Positions 63,163-64,000 of a stretch of DNA of 64,000 nt are shown here, one piece after another (within the stretch, counting starts at the first letter, position 1; each line of letters begins with the position of its first letter). The stretch is from Enterococcus sp. 9D6_DIV0238 (GTDB lineage Bacteria; Bacillota; Bacilli; Lactobacillales; Enterococcaceae), in contig NZ_CP147246.1 in the NCBI RefSeq assembly GCF_002174455.2, positions 3,229,001-3,293,000 on the forward strand, in the 5' to 3' direction. A program made the position numbers and the translations under genes. The notes beneath the pieces were generated by a model. That model had not been told where the DNA came from. It did not search any database and was given only the letters and a program-made list of their open reading frames with translations.

Positions 63163-63681
63163 GTGAAGTTTAAAATTGGTATGCGTACATTTAAAACGGG
63201 GATCAGTGTGTTTCTTTGTATCCTTGTCAGTATTTTATTGAAACGTGAAACGTATGTCGTTGCGGCGATCACTACTGTATTCAGTCTAAGAGAAGACATG
63301 GAGAATACATTAAAATACGGCAAGCATCGAATTACTGGTAATGTAATGGGAGCGATCATGTCAGTTGTTGTGATTGCAGTGTTCAGTGTATTTGGACGAA
63401 CCGAGATCGTTCAGCTGATCTTTATTCCAACGATCATTATGGTGATGATCGCACTGCTTGCTTCGATCAGCTGTCATGAAGGAACGGTCGGAGCTTGCGC
63501 GACGCTTTTGACGATCGTGTTTATGATTCCTTCTGATCAGTCTTATGGCTATGCGTTTGATCGTGTGGTGGATAGCTTTATTGGGATGGGAATTGCATTA
63601 GCAGTGAATTATTTTATTCCGTTAAAACTATCCAGAAAAAAGGCAGTGATCCCAGAGGACAATGAAGTCGCTGCAGAATAA
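63163..63681 (+). CDS. ArAE-family membrane protein (aromatic acid exporter-like)
   Basis: The 172-residue protein begins FKIGMRTFKTGISVFLCILV and has four or five membrane helices with KYGKHRITGNVMGAIM, matching the N-terminal membrane domain of DUF939/ArAE-family proteins. It lacks the C-terminal soluble domain of longer relatives. The start is GTG 63163 after AAAGGG. Function not proven. Confidence 0.78.
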   Translation: MKFKIGMRTFKTGISVFLCILVSILLKRETYVVAAITTVFSLREDMENTLKYGKHRITGNVMGAIMSVVVIAVFSVFGRTEIVQLIFIPTIIMVMIALLASISCHEGTVGACATLLTIVFMIPSDQSYGYAFDRVVDSFIGMGIALAVNYFIPLKLSRKKAVIPEDNEVAAE

Positions 63682-63720
63682 AAGAAAAGGTTGGGATTTA
63701 GTACCCAGCCTTTTCTTTTT
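63680..63720. terminator. Bidirectional terminator at the right end
   Basis: AAAAGAAAAGGTTGGG pairs with CCCAGCCTTTTCTTTT, then T residues; convergent genes lie on both sides. Confidence 0.88.
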
Positions 63721-63722
63721 TG

Positions 63723-64000
63723 CTATTCTTTGATTAAATGTGTTTCTTTTTGTTTAATGTGTGCTTCCAATTCGTGCTTGTCGATCAATGAAGAAACCAC
63801 ACCGTCACGAGAAATACAAAAGCCGGCAGCATACGTAGCGATACGAACAGCATCCTTCAATGTATAACCATAAAGCAAGTAGGAAGAAAGGGCACTGATA
63901 AACGCATCACTTGCTCCTGTGCTATCGATTGCTGGAAAATCAACAGCCGGAACATAGTCATCCCATTCGGCTGTTTTAACGTAACAACCTTTTTCGCCTA
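63723..64000 (-). CDS. PfkB-family carbohydrate kinase (3' part)
   Basis: The last 91 codons of the gene are in the window, ending at 63723; the start lies to the right. The signature DSTGASDAFISALSSYLL is the PfkB ATP/anion-hole motif, with Ser in place of the usual second Gly (GASD instead of GAGD). The C-terminus ends HIKQKETHLIKE. It is a ribokinase-like sugar kinase; the sugar cannot be told. Confidence 0.85.
   Translation of the reverse strand, partial: GEKGCYVKTAEWDDYVPAVDFPAIDSTGASDAFISALSSYLLYGYTLKDAVRIATYAAGFCISRDGVVSSLIDKHELEAHIKQKETHLIKE

Overview
The window looks like chromosome of a low-GC Gram-positive lactic acid bacterium, most probably an Enterococcus. Supporting signs are strong AGGAGG-type ribosome binding sites, TTGACA/TATAAT promoters, T-box and yybP-ykoY RNA leaders, a Zur-boxed zinc-independent ribosomal protein S14, LXG/type VII effector loci and enterococcal-style long terminator hairpins. 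No tRNA, rRNA, CRISPR array, transposase or prophage structural gene was recognised.

Region 1 (1-12,900) is one formate/molybdenum locus on the + strand: the end of a formate channel, a MobB-like GTPase, NuoE- and NuoF-like diaphorase subunits, a 906-residue formate dehydrogenase with Cys (not Sec) at the active site, then moeA, moaC, moaA, a MOSC protein, mogA, a second molybdopterin-binding protein and modABC. It is a nearly complete set for NAD-linked formate oxidation plus molybdate import and cofactor synthesis, but moaD, moaE and mobA are not here.

Region 2 (12,997-26,060) holds an ABC exporter whose last permease is cut by an in-frame stop, a decayed lacD-type aldolase, a Zur-controlled rpsN with a small basic protein, an LtaS-family enzyme, a TtcA-family protein, a riboswitch-controlled P-type ATPase (probably manganese), a ClpP paralogue and small hypothetical genes. 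A likely unannotated small RNA lies at 25,217-25,337.

Region 3 (26,170-34,440) is amino-acid biosynthesis: metY behind a T-box with a Met specifier and a possible upstream ORF, then leuABCD behind a leader peptide with three consecutive Leu codons and an attenuator, followed by a methyltransferase. Related short intergenic repeats sit in front of both metY and leuA.

Region 4 (34,530-56,930) is accessory. It has two LXG toxin loci, each with DUF3130- and DUF3958-type partner proteins. The first ends in a family of four tandem membrane-anchored paralogues (the last frameshifted) and two DUF443-like membrane proteins. The second encodes an LXG protein whose C-terminus is a colicin E3-like 16S rRNA nuclease, followed by six immunity-like genes and a 171-bp duplicate of the toxin-gene start. 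Between the loci lie a DUF262 nuclease/DNA adenine methylase pair, a Nudix/PLD-helicase pair, a cupin gene between near-identical terminators, and two tandem copies of a structured RNA with a convergent antisense transcript.

Region 5 (56,924-64,000) returns to core genes: an AraC regulator divergent from an EamA-type transporter, proC, a coaB-coaC-ECF transporter group with a quinone-oxidoreductase gene, an ArAE-type membrane protein and the end of a PfkB-family sugar kinase.
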